Shown piece by piece: positions 1 through 10,525 of a stretch of 42,984 nucleotides of DNA; within the stretch, counting starts at the first letter, position 1, and each line of letters begins with the position of its first letter. This DNA comes from an uncultured Clostridium sp. (GTDB lineage Bacteria; Bacillota; Clostridia; TANB77; CAG-508). The notes beneath the pieces were generated by a model, which saw only the letters and a list, made by a program, of their open reading frames with translations, did not search any database and was not told the origin of the DNA. The DNA lies in NCBI GenBank assembly GCA_948468505.1, contig CAOKJE010000009.1:1-42984 (forward strand), read 5' to 3'. A program made the position numbers and the translations under genes.

Positions 1-674
1 TGAATTTCTTGTTTTACGCCATTTGCCTCATTTCCTATAATGATCACTTTTTTGTTGTAATTAATATCATAAATTGTATTGTCTGTTTGTAGTGATGATA
101 CTACCATTTTAAATTTATGTTTTTTTATTTCTTTTAAGGTTTGTTTTAGATTCTCACATTCTATTATTTTTACTCGAAAAATAGCCCCCATAGTAGAACG
201 TACAACTTTTGGATTATAGGCATCTGCTGTCCCTTTCGATACTAATATTTGTGTTAATCCAATACTATCAATTGTTCTTAAAATGGTTCCTAGGTTACCT
301 GGGTCTTGCACATCGTCTAAAGCAACTATGATATCTTGTGTATAATCAATTTCGGTGTGTTGTCCACTTTTTTCAATAATGGCTAAAATTCCTTGTGGCG
401 TTTGCACCTCTGTTAAATAATGAAAAAGCTTTTCGGTTACATAAATACATTCTTGTTTGGCAATTTCATACATTAAATCTTTTGGAATGGCTGCATTTTT
501 TTCGCAATCATCACATAATACAATTTGCTTAATGGTTGCTTTTTCTTGGATTGCTTCTGCTACTAACTTAATCCCTTCTATTACATATTCATTACTCATC
601 TCTCGGTATTTTTTGTCTTTTAGCTTTTTGATATGCTTGATAAACTCGTTATCTTTACTCGTTATTTTTTGCAT
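1..674 (-). CDS. TrmH/SpoU-family RNA 2'-O-methyltransferase, 3' end outside window
   Basis: The minus-strand frame opens with ATG at 674, preceded by a GGAG Shine-Dalgarno, and stays open to the window edge, so about 224 N-terminal residues are visible. The SpoU fold is shown by DDVQDPGNLGTILRT (roughly residues 120-135) and GNEANGV near the visible end, the SAM-binding knot motifs of the family. The N-terminal ~100 residues match the substrate-binding domain of TrmH-like rRNA methyltransferases. It should methylate a ribose 2'-OH in rRNA or tRNA; the exact target cannot be told from the sequence. It lies 40 nt downstream of mfd on the same strand, with a palindromic repeat between them. No CGG codon occurs in frame. 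Confidence 0.85.
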   Translation of the reverse strand, partial: MQKITSKDNEFIKHIKKLKDKKYREMSNEYVIEGIKLVAEAIQEKATIKQIVLCDDCEKNAAIPKDLMYEIAKQECIYVTEKLFHYLTEVQTPQGILAIIEKSGQHTEIDYTQDIIVALDDVQDPGNLGTILRTIDSIGLTQILVSKGTADAYNPKVVRSTMGAIFRVKIIECENLKQTLKEIKKHKFKMVVSSLQTDNTIYDINYNKKVIIIGNEANGVKQEI

Positions 675-693
675 TTTCTTCTCCTTTTTTAAT

Positions 694-724
694 CGGGATT
701 TTAAGGAACGTCCCCTAAATCCCG
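694..724. repeat. Palindromic repeat B, copy 1
   Basis: Stem CGGGATT / AATCCCG around a core containing TTAAGGAACGTCCCC. It resembles copies at 34928 and 38548; here the outermost pairs differ but still pair, which supports a selected hairpin. It contains the mfd stop codon and lies between mfd and the trmH-like gene. It resembles REP-like units mobilised by Y1 transposases (inference); no transposase is in the window. Confidence 0.7.
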
Positions 725-3700
725 TCCTTCTTCAAAAATTCTGTCACATCCTTTAAGATTTGTCTTTCGTTATTGGTTTCTATTTGCAAGGTTATCATTG
801 GTTTGATACCATTTGTGAATTTTATTTTGTTTCCATATTTTTTAACTAATTCATTTACGTCTAGTTCAAATTTGTTTGGTTCAAAGGTGAATACTACTGC
901 TGTTTTTTCATTTGCTTTTGATGTACTGCTAATGGTTTGTATGTTATTTTTACTTGCTATTTTACTTATATTTAATCGTTTTGCTAGGTATTTTATTCTG
1001 GCTATATCGATTAAGTTTTCTAGTTCGTGTGGCATGTTTCCAAAGCGGTCAATGATTTCGTCAATTATGTCTTGGATGTTTTGTTCATTTTTACAAAGTG
1101 CAATGCTTTGGTAGATTTCTATTTTTTGGTTGGCATCTTGTATGTATTCGTCTGGTATATAGCTTGTTACATTTAAGTCTATTTGTAGGTCTATTTCTGG
1201 CTCTATTTTGATGCCTTTCATTTCTTTTACTACTTCGTCCAATAGGTTACAATAGGTGTCATACCCTACTTGCTCTAAGTGTCCTGATTGAATTTCACCG
1301 CAATAAACTTCCTGCCCCTCTAATTTCTAAATCACGCATGGCTATTTTGAAACCAGAACCAAATTCCGTAAATTCTTTGATGGCTTTTAGTCTTTTGTCG
1401 GCTACTTCGGTTAATAGTTTGTCTTTTTTATAAGTGATGTAGGCATATGCTTGTTTGTCAGCTCTTCCTACTCTTCCTCGTATTTGATATAGTTGAGCAA
1501 GCCCCATTCTATCTGCATTTTCGACTATGATGGTGTTGGCATTTGGAATGTCTATTCCTGATTCTAGTATGGTGGTACAAACTAATACATTGGTCTTCCC
1601 TTCTGTGAATTCTTTCATAATACCTTCTATTTTAGCACCTGTCATTTTGCCGTGGGCATAGACTACATTGGCTTCTGGTACTAGTTTTGATAGGTCATCT
1701 GCTTTTTTCTGAATACCTTCTACGTTATTAAATAGATAGAATACTTGACCGTTTCTTTCTAATTCTTTGGTAATTGCTTCTTTTACTACTTCTTCGTCAT
1801 ATTCTAATACATAGGTTTGAACTGGTCTTCTGTTATGAGGTGGCTCATAAATGACTGACATATCACGAATTCCTACAATTGACATGTGCATGGTTCTTGG
1901 TATTGGCGTTGCTGTCATGGTTAGCACATCAACATTGGTTCTTAGCTGTTTGATTTTTTCTTTGTCTTTTACGCCAAAACGGTGCTCTTCGTCTATAATT
2001 AATAACCCTAAGTCTTTCAATTCTACATCTTGGCTAAGTAACCTATGGGTTCCAATTACAATGTCTACTTCTCCTAATTTTAATTTTTTTACTACCTCTT
2101 CTTGATATTTTTTGCTTTTAAAACGGTTTAAAATTTCTACTTTGATGGGAAAGTCTTTTACTCGTGTTTTAAATTCTTGATACTGTTGCTCGGCTAAAAC
2201 AGTGGTTGGAGCTAGGTATGCTACTTGCTTTTGGTCCATGACTGCCTTGAAAGCAGCTCTTAAGGCAACCTCTGTTTTTCCATATCCTACATCACCGCAT
2301 AGTAACCTGTCCATTGGTTTTACCATTTCCATATCTTTTTTAACCTCTTCGATGCAACGTAATTGGTCATCTGTTTCTTGGTATGGAAATTGGGCTTCAA
2401 ATTCGTTTTGCCAAGGAGTGTCTTTACTAAAACTAAAGCCTTGTACTTTTTCTCTTTTAGCATATAATTCAATTAGTTCTTTGGCCACTTCTCTTAAGTT
2501 GTTTTTTACTTTTGTTTTGGTATTTTCCCAGTCTTTTCCGCCCAAACGATTGATTTTAGGCTGGATGGCGTCTCCTCCAATGTATTTTCGAATAGAGTCT
2601 AAATCACTGGTTGGAATGTATAATATGTCGTCATTTTTGTATTTGATTTTGATGTAATCTTTGATGGTTCCGTCTGCTTTTATGGTGTTTACTCCAATGT
2701 AAATACCAATTCCATACCTTTTATGAACCACATAATCTCCAATTTTCAAGTCTGCAAATACTACTTTTTCGCCTTCTTTAAAGGCTTCGTTGGTAACTTT
2801 TCTTTTTCTTTTTTCGCCATCTATTAATTCATTTGCTACTATCACTAATTGGTTTAAGCTATATGCTTCAAATCCTGCTGACAAGTTTCCTATTGTGATG
2901 GTTACAATATTTTCTGCTGATTTTACAATAATGGTCTGGTTTAATTTTTCTTCTATTTTGTTAAAGATTTCTTTTTCATTTAATAGGCTTTGCAATTTTT
3001 TAGCTTTTTCTTTGGTGTCCACCAATAAATAAAGCTTTTTCTTTTCATTGCTTGCTTTTTTTAAATCCTCAATTAGATTTTCGATTTCACTTTTATAGTA
3101 ATTTACTTCTCGATATTGGAATTTATATTTTGTACTTGATAGTTTGTTTTCTACATCTTGTTTATCGATATATATGATTTGTCTGTTTTCTAACTTTTCT
3201 TCTATTTGTTCATAAGTTAATAGTTTGTTTATGGCATCTGGTACTATTTTTTCTTTTTCAAGTAGTGCTTTGATTAAATGATTCGTGTCAATTGAAATGT
3301 TTGTGGCTCTTTGTTTTATTTTCCCTATTTCGTCTAAAAATATACAATAATTACTTGATAAATAGTCTAAAATGGTTTCTTGTTTTTCATAAAAGCAATT
3401 AAAGTATTTGTCTATCTTGCTAATATAGTTTCCTGCTTTGATTTGTTCGATGTCTTCTTCTACTATTTCTTGTTGCTTTTGATTGATATTTGATGCCTTT
3501 ATTTTTTTACAAATATCTTCTATGGTACTTTCTAATATGTATTCATGAGCTGGATAAATGGTTGCTTTTTCTAGTGTTTTGATTGACCTTTGGGTTGTTA
3601 TGTTAAAACTTCGTATGGAATCTACTTCGTCTCCCCAAAATTCAATTCTAATTCCTACTTCTTCGTTATTGGCTATGTCTACAATTCCTCCTCGAATAGA

Positions 3701-4216
3701 AAATTGTCCTCTTCCTTCGATTAAGTCACATCTTACATAACTCAAGTTTACTAATTTTTTCTTAACTTCCTCTAAAGAATAACTTTTTCCTACTTCAAAG
3801 CTTAATTCGCCATCATATAGTGATTTTTTACTTGGCAGGTTTTGCATGGCTGCTTCGATTGTCGTTACTATGATTAAGTTTTTCTTAGCTTTGATTTTGT
3901 TTAACGCCTCAATTCTTTGGTATGGTAAGTCTTTGCTTTCTGCTATGTAGTCATAGGTTACGATTTCTTTTTTGGGAAATAAGACTACATTTTCGGTAAA
4001 GTATTGGATGTCTTGATATAGTTTTTTGGCTTGGATTTCGTTGTAGGTTAAGACACATATTGGTTTTTTTCCAAATTCGTGGATAGCTGTTGCTATTTGG
4101 ATTTCACCTACGTCAGTTAAGCCCGATATAGATACCGGACTTGTTTTGTTTTCGATTTGTTTTAGCAAATCTATGAATTTTGCTGATTTACCTAGTTCTC
4201 CCAAAATCGTGTTCAT
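715..4216 (-). CDS. mfd: Transcription-repair coupling factor Mfd (one +1 CGG shift)
   Basis: Mfd removes stalled RNA polymerase and recruits UvrA to the damaged template. The UvrB-like N-terminal module, CarD-like RNAP-interacting domain (GDYVVHKRYGIG) and RecG-like motor are all present: Walker A GDVGYGKT near residue 640, DEEH near 742, and QIRGRVGR further on. The zero frame stops at TGA directly after CGG 1298-1300. Skipping the C gives GSLLGEIQSGH, the conserved start of the C-terminal module, and continues for 194 more residues, 1166 in total, the normal family length. The C-terminus (KKDGI) and TAG stop lie inside a palindromic repeat at 694-724. ATG 4216 has an AGGAGA ribosome-binding site; two other repeats sit in its leader. 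Confidence 0.95.
1298..1300 (-). other. +1 recoding site, CGG, mfd
   Basis: In-frame TTG CGG followed by TGA stop. Reading TTG (C) GGT restores the frame; Gly973. Confidence 0.85.
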
Positions 4217-4229
4217 GTTTTTCTCCTAA

Positions 4230-4296
4230 GTGTCCCCATTTAAACCCGGAACCAGTGGGCCACTGTCCCCATTTAAACCCGGAACCGATGGGCCAA
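4230..4296. repeat. Repeat A, two tandem copies in the mfd leader
   Basis: Two adjacent copies share the 15-nt core TTTAAACCCGGAACC (4239-4253 and 4272-4286), each preceded by GTCCCCA. The same core recurs at 22690-22704 and, inverted, at 38502-38516. The copies lie immediately upstream of the mfd Shine-Dalgarno, so they would be part of its 5' leader if mfd is transcribed from upstream. Confidence 0.75.
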
Positions 4297-4348
4297 TTTT
4301 CCATTATTATACTATATTTTATGCCAAAAGGGAAGTGTTTCTTAAAAT

Positions 4349-4377
4349 TTGCTATTTATGTTGATTTATGGTATAAT
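4349..4377 (+). promoter_or_regulatory. Promoter of the 4384-4687 transcription unit
   Basis: TTGCTA (4349-4354), 17-nt spacer, TATAAT (4372-4377). A small hairpin CCATTG/CAATGG and an AAAGGA ribosome-binding site follow before ATG 4442. Confidence 0.6.
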
Positions 4378-4441
4378 AAGAGTGTACTATAAATTTTTGA
4401 AAGTCCATTGATACACTCAATGGCAGAAAGGAACAGTTATT

Positions 4442-4639
4442 ATGATTAGACGGCGTACTATTAAGGAATATGCAAGTGTTTCAAAAGAGTGTACACAGTG
4501 CAAAGGCACATGTTGGGTTGTTGGCAATCAGGTAGCCACACAAAAACAGGCAAAGGCAATGTTTGGGATAATCCCCAATCACTGTATAAACGGTGCGGAA
4601 AATGCTGTCCGTTGTCCAGCTGCCTTAGGCTTGCTATAG
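4442..4639 (+). CDS. Possible 65-aa Cys-containing protein, or non-coding transcript
   Basis: This ORF has a good promoter, an AAAGGA ribosome-binding site 10 nt upstream and a terminator just after it. It encodes CTQCKGTCW near residue 17 and has no recognised family. Its fourth codon is CGG. If CGG causes +1 shifting here as elsewhere, translation would end after about 30 residues, and the 65-aa product could not be made from this start. Its base composition is richer in G+C than the flanks, which fits either a structured RNA or acquired DNA. Another frame of the same stretch also holds paired cysteines. I cannot decide between protein and RNA. Confidence 0.3.
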   Translation: MIRRRTIKEYASVSKECTQCKGTCWVVGNQVATQKQAKAMFGIIPNHCINGAENAVRCPAALGLL

Positions 4640-4655
4640 CTTTAAACTGTTCAAA

Positions 4656-4687
4656 CAGGGATGTAGTTTCTTACATCCCTGCTTTTT
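4656..4687. terminator. Bidirectional terminator between topB and the 4442 unit
   Basis: Perfect 10-bp stem CAGGGATGTA / TACATCCCTG with a 6-nt loop and a T-run on the plus strand. On the minus strand it follows the topB stop by only a few bases. Confidence 0.85.
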
Positions 4688-6637
4688 ACATTTTCACTAC
4701 TAATTTATCAAATTTAGAATGAATATAACTCTTCAGTTTTGTCATAAATTCCTCTGGCTGTATTTCTTTTTTTGCCACCATATCAAGGCCCTTTTCCCAG
4801 CTAGCAGTGAGTTTAGGATTTAACATATCTGGCATAGAGCTATAAACAATGTCATATATTCTTTCTCCTTTGTTGGTTGGCGCAATAATTTGTGTTTTAG
4901 AATTGATTTCGATATATTTAATTTTTTCTAGTTTTTTCATGATTTCTGCTCTGGTTGCACTGGTTCCAATTCCTGCTCCTTTGATTTGTTCTCTTAGCTC
5001 CTCTTCTTCGATTAGTTTTCCTGCGTTTTCCATGGCTAGAATGATAGACCCAGAATTGTACCTAGTTGGTGGTGAGGTTTCAGCATCTTTTATTTCGAAG
5101 TTCTTAACTTCTACCGTTTGTCCTTTTTTTAGGGTTTTTAGGATTTCTAAGTTGTTGTCCTCTTGTTTTTCTTCTTTTTTTGCTTCATTTTCCATATTTT
5201 TTTCTTTGGCTTCGGATTTTGGCTTCAAAATCTCTAAAAATCCCTGTTTTACACAGACTTTTCCACTACAGTGAAAAGTCTCATTTTCAATGTTTACCGT
5301 CACTTGTATCTTGCTATATTCGGCTGGTGGATAAAAAATAGCTAAAAATCTTTTAACAATTACTTTATAAACCTGTTTTTGAAGGTCTGGTAATTGATTA
5401 TAATTTTCGTACCCTTGCCCTGTTGGAATGATAGCATAGTGGTCAGTAATTTTGCTGTCATTGACATATTTGGTTTTGACTAGATTCGTAGAATACTTCT
5501 CATCTACCATTTTTTTGATATAACCTTGTATTTCTTCGTCTTTAAAGCTTCTTGCTATTCCATTTAAGTTTTTGGATATTTCTTTGGCAACTGCTGTTGA
5601 TAGCACTCTTGCATCGGTTCTAGGATAGGTTACTAATTTTTTTTCATATAGGTTTTGAATGATTTCTAGTGTCGTGTCTGGCTTAATTTTAAAACGTTTG
5701 GTGCATTCATTTTGAATTTCGGCTAAGTTGAATAATAGTGGTGCATTTTCTTTTTGTTTTGATTTTTTTAGTTCTGTTATGGTTGCTGTTTTTCCGGGAT
5801 AAACTGCTAATAAATTCTTTGGCTTCTTGTTCTTTTTTGAAACCTGCTTCGTTGTATAGCTTTGGTGATTCAAACATAACTGATTTTTCGTTTACCTTCC
5901 ATTCTGCTTTAAAAGAAGCTTTTTCGTCTCCAAATTCTCCTAAAATTTTGTAGTATTTGGTTTTTACAAAATTTCTAATTTCTCTTTCTCTTCCTACAAT
6001 CATACCTAACACGCATGTCATAACACGTCCAACTGAGATGGAGGCTTTGTCTTCGTTGATGCTTTGCGCTAGTTTTCTTCCATAGATAATGGATAGTAAT
6101 CTTGAAAAGTTAATTCCAATTAGATAGTCTTCTTTTGCCCTTAAATAAGCACTGTCAGATAAGCTGTCATATTCTGCTAGGTCTTTGGCTTCTCGAATTC
6201 CTCTTGTGATTTCTTCTTCTGTTTGTGAGTCTATCCAAACTCTTTTCATTTTGGCTTTTGGATTTGGTTTTGCCATCATGAAAACTAGTCTTTGTATGTA
6301 TTCTCCTTCTCTTCCGAGAGTCTCCTGCATTGTAGATTTCTTCGATGTCTTCTCTTTGCATCAATTCTTTTACGATATTAAATTGATTGGCAACTGCTGG
6401 TATGATTTCGTATTTCCATTCCTCTGGTATAAATGGTAGGGTTTCTAATCGCCATAGTTTTAGTTTTTCGTCATATTTATCGGGATAGCTCATGGTTACT
6501 AGGTGCCCTACACACCAAGTGATAATCCATTCGTTTGATTCTAGGTATCCATTTTTTCGGTTTGTTGTTATTTTTAGTGCTTTTGCAAATTCCATTGCTA
6601 CAGATGGCTTTTCGGTTATTAATAATTTTTTGCCCAA
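4686..6637 (-). CDS. topB: DNA topoisomerase III, TopB-type IA (two +1 CGG shifts)
   Basis: Type IA topoisomerase that decatenates and relaxes DNA. After two C-skips the protein is 649 residues. The N-terminal Toprim domain starts GKKLLITEKPS and its acidic motif is GDSGREGE (shift 1 supplies Gly108 within it). The active-site tyrosine is in VTYPRTD. The second shift (Gly281) gives SGKTATITELKK, leading into the conserved PLLFNLAEIQ. Without the shifts the frame splits into three pieces that overlap only in the wrong phase. There is no C-terminal zinc-finger tail, unlike TopA at 32245. ATG 6637 lies two bases after the stop of the HD hydrolase, so the two are probably translated from one mRNA. 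Confidence 0.95.
5794..5796 (-). other. +1 recoding site, CGG, topB second
   Basis: TCC CGG AAA in the zero frame; TCC (C) GGA restores the frame, Gly281. Confidence 0.85.
6314..6316 (-). other. +1 recoding site, CGG, topB first
   Basis: TCT CGG AAG in the zero frame; TCT (C) GGA gives Gly108 of the Toprim motif GDSGREGE. Confidence 0.9.
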
Positions 6638-6639
6638 TT

Positions 6640-7399
6640 TTATCTTTGTTTCCTTTCTAAATATTGGTTTACTACTTTTTTTACTTTTTCCATTTCTTCT
6701 TTCGTTTCTGATTCTTTGTAATTAAAACGGTCAATCATTTTGCCTATATTACCACTTTCTTTTATTACTTTCAAACTATAGGAAAAGTTACAGTCAAATA
6801 CAAAAGAAATAAAGCTTAAGACTTCATCTATTTTACTTTTAGCGTTTCGATTGTCTGCTAATTTTTCTTGGTAAAAGTCTTGTAACATTTTAGGTTCTAA
6901 TTTTCCTTCTTCTATTTGGCAGGTCACTTCTGGTTTTTTCCAGTAGATTTCAGCCCCTTCATAGATTAGGTCAATTTTGTCGGCATCTTTTATGATTTTA
7001 GAAAATAGTTCTTGTTCTTTGGTTAGTTCTTTGCTTAATTCATATCGATTATGCTCGTAGATTGCGGTTAATATAATGTCATCATATTTGTCTTCTTTTA
7101 TATATTTTCGAAGGTAGTTGTCTTTTTTTAAGAGTTCTACTCCTGCTTCTCCATGATTAAATTTTTTGTTTTCGTTTGTTATTTTGTATTGTTCAAATCT
7201 TCCTATGTCATGGAGTAACCCGTATTAGTTCTGCTAAAGCTATTTGTTCGTTTGATAATTGTAAATTGATTGCTAAGTCTTTACTATTTTTTGCCACTCT
7301 TAAAATATGAGCTAGTTTGTTTTCTACTTTTGGGTTGTTTATTTTTTGTTTTTTTACGTGCTTTATTAGTTCTTGTTTAGCATTTTCTATTTCTATCAT
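6640..7399 (-). CDS. HD-domain phosphohydrolase (one +1 CGG shift)
   Basis: The 252-residue reconstructed protein carries an HD metal site: GLLHDIGRFEQY (around residue 60), then NHGEAG, EHNR and KDADKID, in the spacing of HD hydrolases acting on nucleotides or phosphate esters. The substrate is unknown. The zero frame dies shortly after CTA ATA CGG; skipping C gives IGLLHDIG. The paralogue at 30806-31600 has the same motif with an ordinary GGA and no CGG, an internal control for the correct reading. ATG 7399 has a GAGGTGA ribosome-binding site and a TTGAAT-17-TACAAT promoter, divergent from leuS; topB follows two bases downstream. Confidence 0.9.
7220..7222 (-). other. +1 recoding site, CGG, HD hydrolase
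   Basis: ATA CGG GTT in the zero frame; ATA (C) GGG gives Gly60 of GLLHDIG. Confidence 0.92.
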
Positions 7400-7421
7400 G
7401 GTTTATCACCTCATGGTTTTT

Positions 7422-7450
7422 ATTGTATCATTTTTCTTAAGGTTATTCAA
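7422..7450 (-). promoter_or_regulatory. Promoter of the HD hydrolase-topB operon
   Basis: On the minus strand TTGAAT (7450-7445), 17-nt spacer, TACAAT (7427-7422), followed by GAGGTGA and ATG 7399. Confidence 0.6.
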
Positions 7451-7477
7451 GGGATTTTCTTTTTCACAAAAAACTCC

Positions 7478-7506
7478 TTGAAACAACGCCATTTTTGTTG
7501 TATAAT
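7478..7506 (+). promoter_or_regulatory. leuS promoter
   Basis: TTGAAA (7478-7483), 17-nt spacer, TATAAT (7501-7506). No T-box-like leader fits in the ~35 nt before the gene. Confidence 0.65.
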
Positions 7507-7544
7507 AGAAAAAATTAAAAAACGTGGAAGGAATGAATTTTATT

Positions 7545-9936
7545 ATGGAATACAAATTTAATGAAATCGAAAAAAAATGGCAAAAATATTGGGACGAAAA
7601 CAAGACCTTCTTTACTGATGTATGGGATTTTTCAAAACCAAAATTCTATGCTTTAGACATGTTTCCTTATCCATCTCGGACAAGGTCTACATGTAGGACA
7701 TCCAGAAGGTTATACGGCAACTGACATCCTGTCTAGAATGAAAAGAATGCAAGGCTACAATGTATTACATCCTATGGGATGGGATGCTTTCGGACTTCCT
7801 GCAGAGCAATATGCTATCAAAACAGGAAATCACCCTGCTGGCTTTACAGCAGCTAATATTGAAACCTTTAAAAAGCAATTAAAAATGCTTGGTCTTTCTT
7901 TTGATTGGGATAAGGAAATTTCTACATGTGACCCCGATTATTATAAATGGACCCAATGGATTTTTAAGCAATTGTTTGAAGATGGTCTTGCCAAGTTAGT
8001 AGATATGCCTGTTAATTGGTGTGAAGAATTGGGCTGTGTGTTATCAAATGACGAGGTTATTAATGGCAAGAGCGAAAGAGGTGGCTTTCCTGTTGTTCGT
8101 AAAAATATGAAGCAATGGGTACTAGATATCCCCCAATATGCAGATAGTTTATTGGATGGTTTAGATGAAATTGACTGGCCAGAATCTACTAAGGAAATCC
8201 AAAAAAATTGGATTGGTCGTAGCGAAGGTGCTGAAGTTGTATTTAAAGTAGCACATCACGATAATTTAGATTTTACAGTATTTACAACTAGACCAGATAC
8301 TTTATTTGGCGCAACTTATTGTGTGTTAGCACCAGAACTTCCATTGGTTAATCAAATTACAACGGAAGAGCAAAAGCAAGCAGTTGAAGATTACAAAAAG
8401 TTAGCAGCTAGTAAAAGTGATTTAGAAAGAACCGAACTTACCAAAGATAAAACTGGTGTATTTACTGGTAGTTACGCAATTAATCCAGTAAATGGCAAAG
8501 AAATTCCTATTTGGATTGCTGATTATGTTTTAGCAAGTTATGGAACTGGTTGTATTATGGCGGTTCCTGCTCATGACCAAAGAGATTATGAATTTGCTAC
8601 TAAGTTTGGTATTGATATTATTCCTGTACTAGAGGGTGGAGATATTTCAAAAGAAGCTTTTACTGAAGATGGTTTGCATATCAATTCTGACTTTTTAGAT
8701 GGCCTAAAAAAGGAAGAAGCTATCGCTAAAATGCTTTCTTGGTTAGAGGAAAATAAATTAGGCTCTAAAAAAGTAAATTATAAACTTCGTGAATGGATTT
8801 TTGCAAGACAACGTTATTGGGGTGAACCAATTCCAATTGTGTATCTTGATAACGAAATGAAGTCTTTAGAAGATAGCAGTTTACCTTTAGTTTTACCAGA
8901 GTTAGAGGATTACGCCCCATCCAAAGCAGGTGCTTCTCCTTTAGACAAAGCAACAAGTTGGGTAAATACTAATTTTGATGGCAAACCTGCTAAACGTGAA
9001 ACTAGTACAATGCCAGGAGCTGCTGGTTCTAGTTGGTATTTTTTAAGATACATTGACCCGAAAAACCAAGATGAGTTAGCCAATAAAAAGTTACTTGAAT
9101 ATTGGTTACCAGTTGATTTATATGTTGGTGGTCCAGAGCATGCTGTCGGACATTTGTTATATTCAAGATTTTGGAATCAGTATTTATATAACAAAGGTGT
9201 TGTTCCTATTAAGGAACCATTTGCTAAACTTCGCCATCAAGGTATGATTTTAGGAAGTAATGGTGAAAAAATGAGCAAGTCTAAGGGAAATGTTATTAAT
9301 CCAGACGATATGGTAAATCAATATGGTGCAGATAGCTTAAGGGTTTATGAAATGTTTATGGGACCTATTGAAGCAGCTAAACCTTGGGATCCAAATGGAA
9401 TTGATGGTTCTAAAAAGTTCCTAGATAGAGTTTGGAGATTATATACGGAATCTGGAAAAATCAAGAACGAACAAAATTCTAATTTAGAAAAGGTGTATCA
9501 TTATACGGTAAAAAAGGTTACTAATGATTATGAGACTATGAATTTTAATACTTCTATTTCTCAAATGATGATTTTTATCAATCATGTAAATAAAGAAGAT
9601 GTTTTTCCTCTTGATTTTGCAGAAGGATTTTTAAAATTGTTAAATCCTGTTGCTCCTCATATTACAGAAGAGTTATGGAGTGTTTTAGGTCATAACCATA
9701 CCATTTCTTATGAAATGTGGCCACAATATGACGAAGCAAAAACTGTTGCTGACCAAATTACTTTACCAATTCAGTTAAATGGTAAATTAAAGGCTACGAT
9801 TCAAATTACTCCTGATGAGGATGAAGTTATTGTAAAGCAAAAGGTTCATGATATGATTGATGTTAAATTAGAAGGAAAGACAATTGTAAAAGAAATTTAT
9901 GTTAAAAATAAAATTTATAACATTGTTGTGAAATAA
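7545..9936 (+). CDS. leuS: Leucyl-tRNA synthetase (one +1 CGG shift)
   Basis: Charges tRNA-Leu in the cytoplasm. The reconstructed protein has 796 residues, the usual length. The signature [18 protein letters not shown] (HIGH-like HVGH at residues 49-52) spans the shift: the zero frame reads TCT CGG ACA and soon stops, while skipping the C gives Gly45 of PSGQGL. The KMSKS loop ([11 protein letters not shown]) is near residue 575 and an editing domain lies between. I chose ATG 7545 because [16 protein letters not shown] is the family's usual N-terminus; GGAAGGA lies 12 nt upstream, and GTG 7524 or ATG 7533 fit worse. A terminator at 9952-9997 closes the gene. Confidence 0.97.
7677..7679 (+). 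other. +1 recoding site, CGG, leuS
   Basis: TCT CGG ACA in the zero frame; TCT (C) GGA gives Gly45 next to the HVGH motif. Confidence 0.92.
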
Positions 9937-9951
9937 TTTTTTAATGGATTT

Positions 9952-9997
9952 GCCTATTAGGACTTATGTTTTAATTTTTAAGTTCTAATAGGCTTTT
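9952..9997. terminator. Bidirectional terminator, leuS / coiled-coil gene
   Basis: Long stem GCCTATTAGGACTT / AAGTTCTAATAGGC (one mismatch) with T-rich tails in both directions. It lies between the convergent gene ends. Confidence 0.8.
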
Positions 9998-10481
9998 ATA
10001 ATCCTTGAACTTTTGTGTTTAGATAGTATATTTCTTGGTCATGCTTTTGTAGTTTGTGTTCAATGAAGCTTATTTTATTGTCATGTGCATTTCCTTTTTC
10101 TCTATTTACGCAGAAAGCGTCAAATAGTGCTTTTATTTTGTCTCCATACTCATACTCTAATACGGCTATGCTTCTGCTGATGTTCGCTGTTTCTTCTTGT
10201 AGTTTTGCTATTTGTGTTTCTATTCTTGGAATTTTTGCTACTTCTTTTTGTAGTTCTGTTATTTGTGTTTGTAAACTTGGAATTTTTGCTACTTGTTTTT
10301 CCATTTCTGAAATTTTTGCTACTTGCTTTTCTATTTCTGGAATTTTCGCTACTTGCTTTTCTATTTCTGGAATTTTTGCTACTTCTTTTTTTATTTCTTT
10401 TATTTCTTCTTGCAAGTTATCAACTTTTTTATCAACCTTTCCAATAGCTGCTAATATTTCGTCTTTCATTTCATGATTCAT
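9996..10481 (-). CDS. Coiled-coil protein with 10-residue repeats
   Basis: The 161-residue protein is mostly predicted coiled coil. Residues ~35-90 are near-perfect 10-residue repeats of the type EKQVAKIPEI, encoded by 30-bp DNA repeats at about 10290-10390, so copy number could change by slippage. The C-terminal part (SIAVLEYEYGDKIKALFDAF) resembles small uncharacterised clostridial proteins. There is no signal peptide or membrane segment. ATG 10481 is preceded by AGGAGGAG and a perfect TTGACA-17-TATAAT promoter, so it is probably well expressed. Function unknown. Its stop codon overlaps the T-run of the terminator shared with leuS. Confidence 0.8.
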   Translation of the reverse strand: MNHEMKDEILAAIGKVDKKVDNLQEEIKEIKKEVAKIPEIEKQVAKIPEIEKQVAKISEMEKQVAKIPSLQTQITELQKEVAKIPRIETQIAKLQEETANISRSIAVLEYEYGDKIKALFDAFCVNREKGNAHDNKISFIEHKLQKHDQEIYYLNTKVQGL

Positions 10482-10525
10482 ATTTCTCCTCCTTTCTCAC
10501 TTTTTCTACAACCGATTGTTTTACT

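Noticed and set aside
4489-4722. 77-codon ORF overlapping the 65-codon ORF
   Set aside because: No ribosome-binding site, runs through the terminator, and is in a different frame without family similarity.
7677-7679. Nanopore-type indel errors as the cause of the frameshifts
   Set aside because: The inserted base is always C before an in-frame GGN, not in homopolymers, and the same triplet out of phase never coincides with a break.
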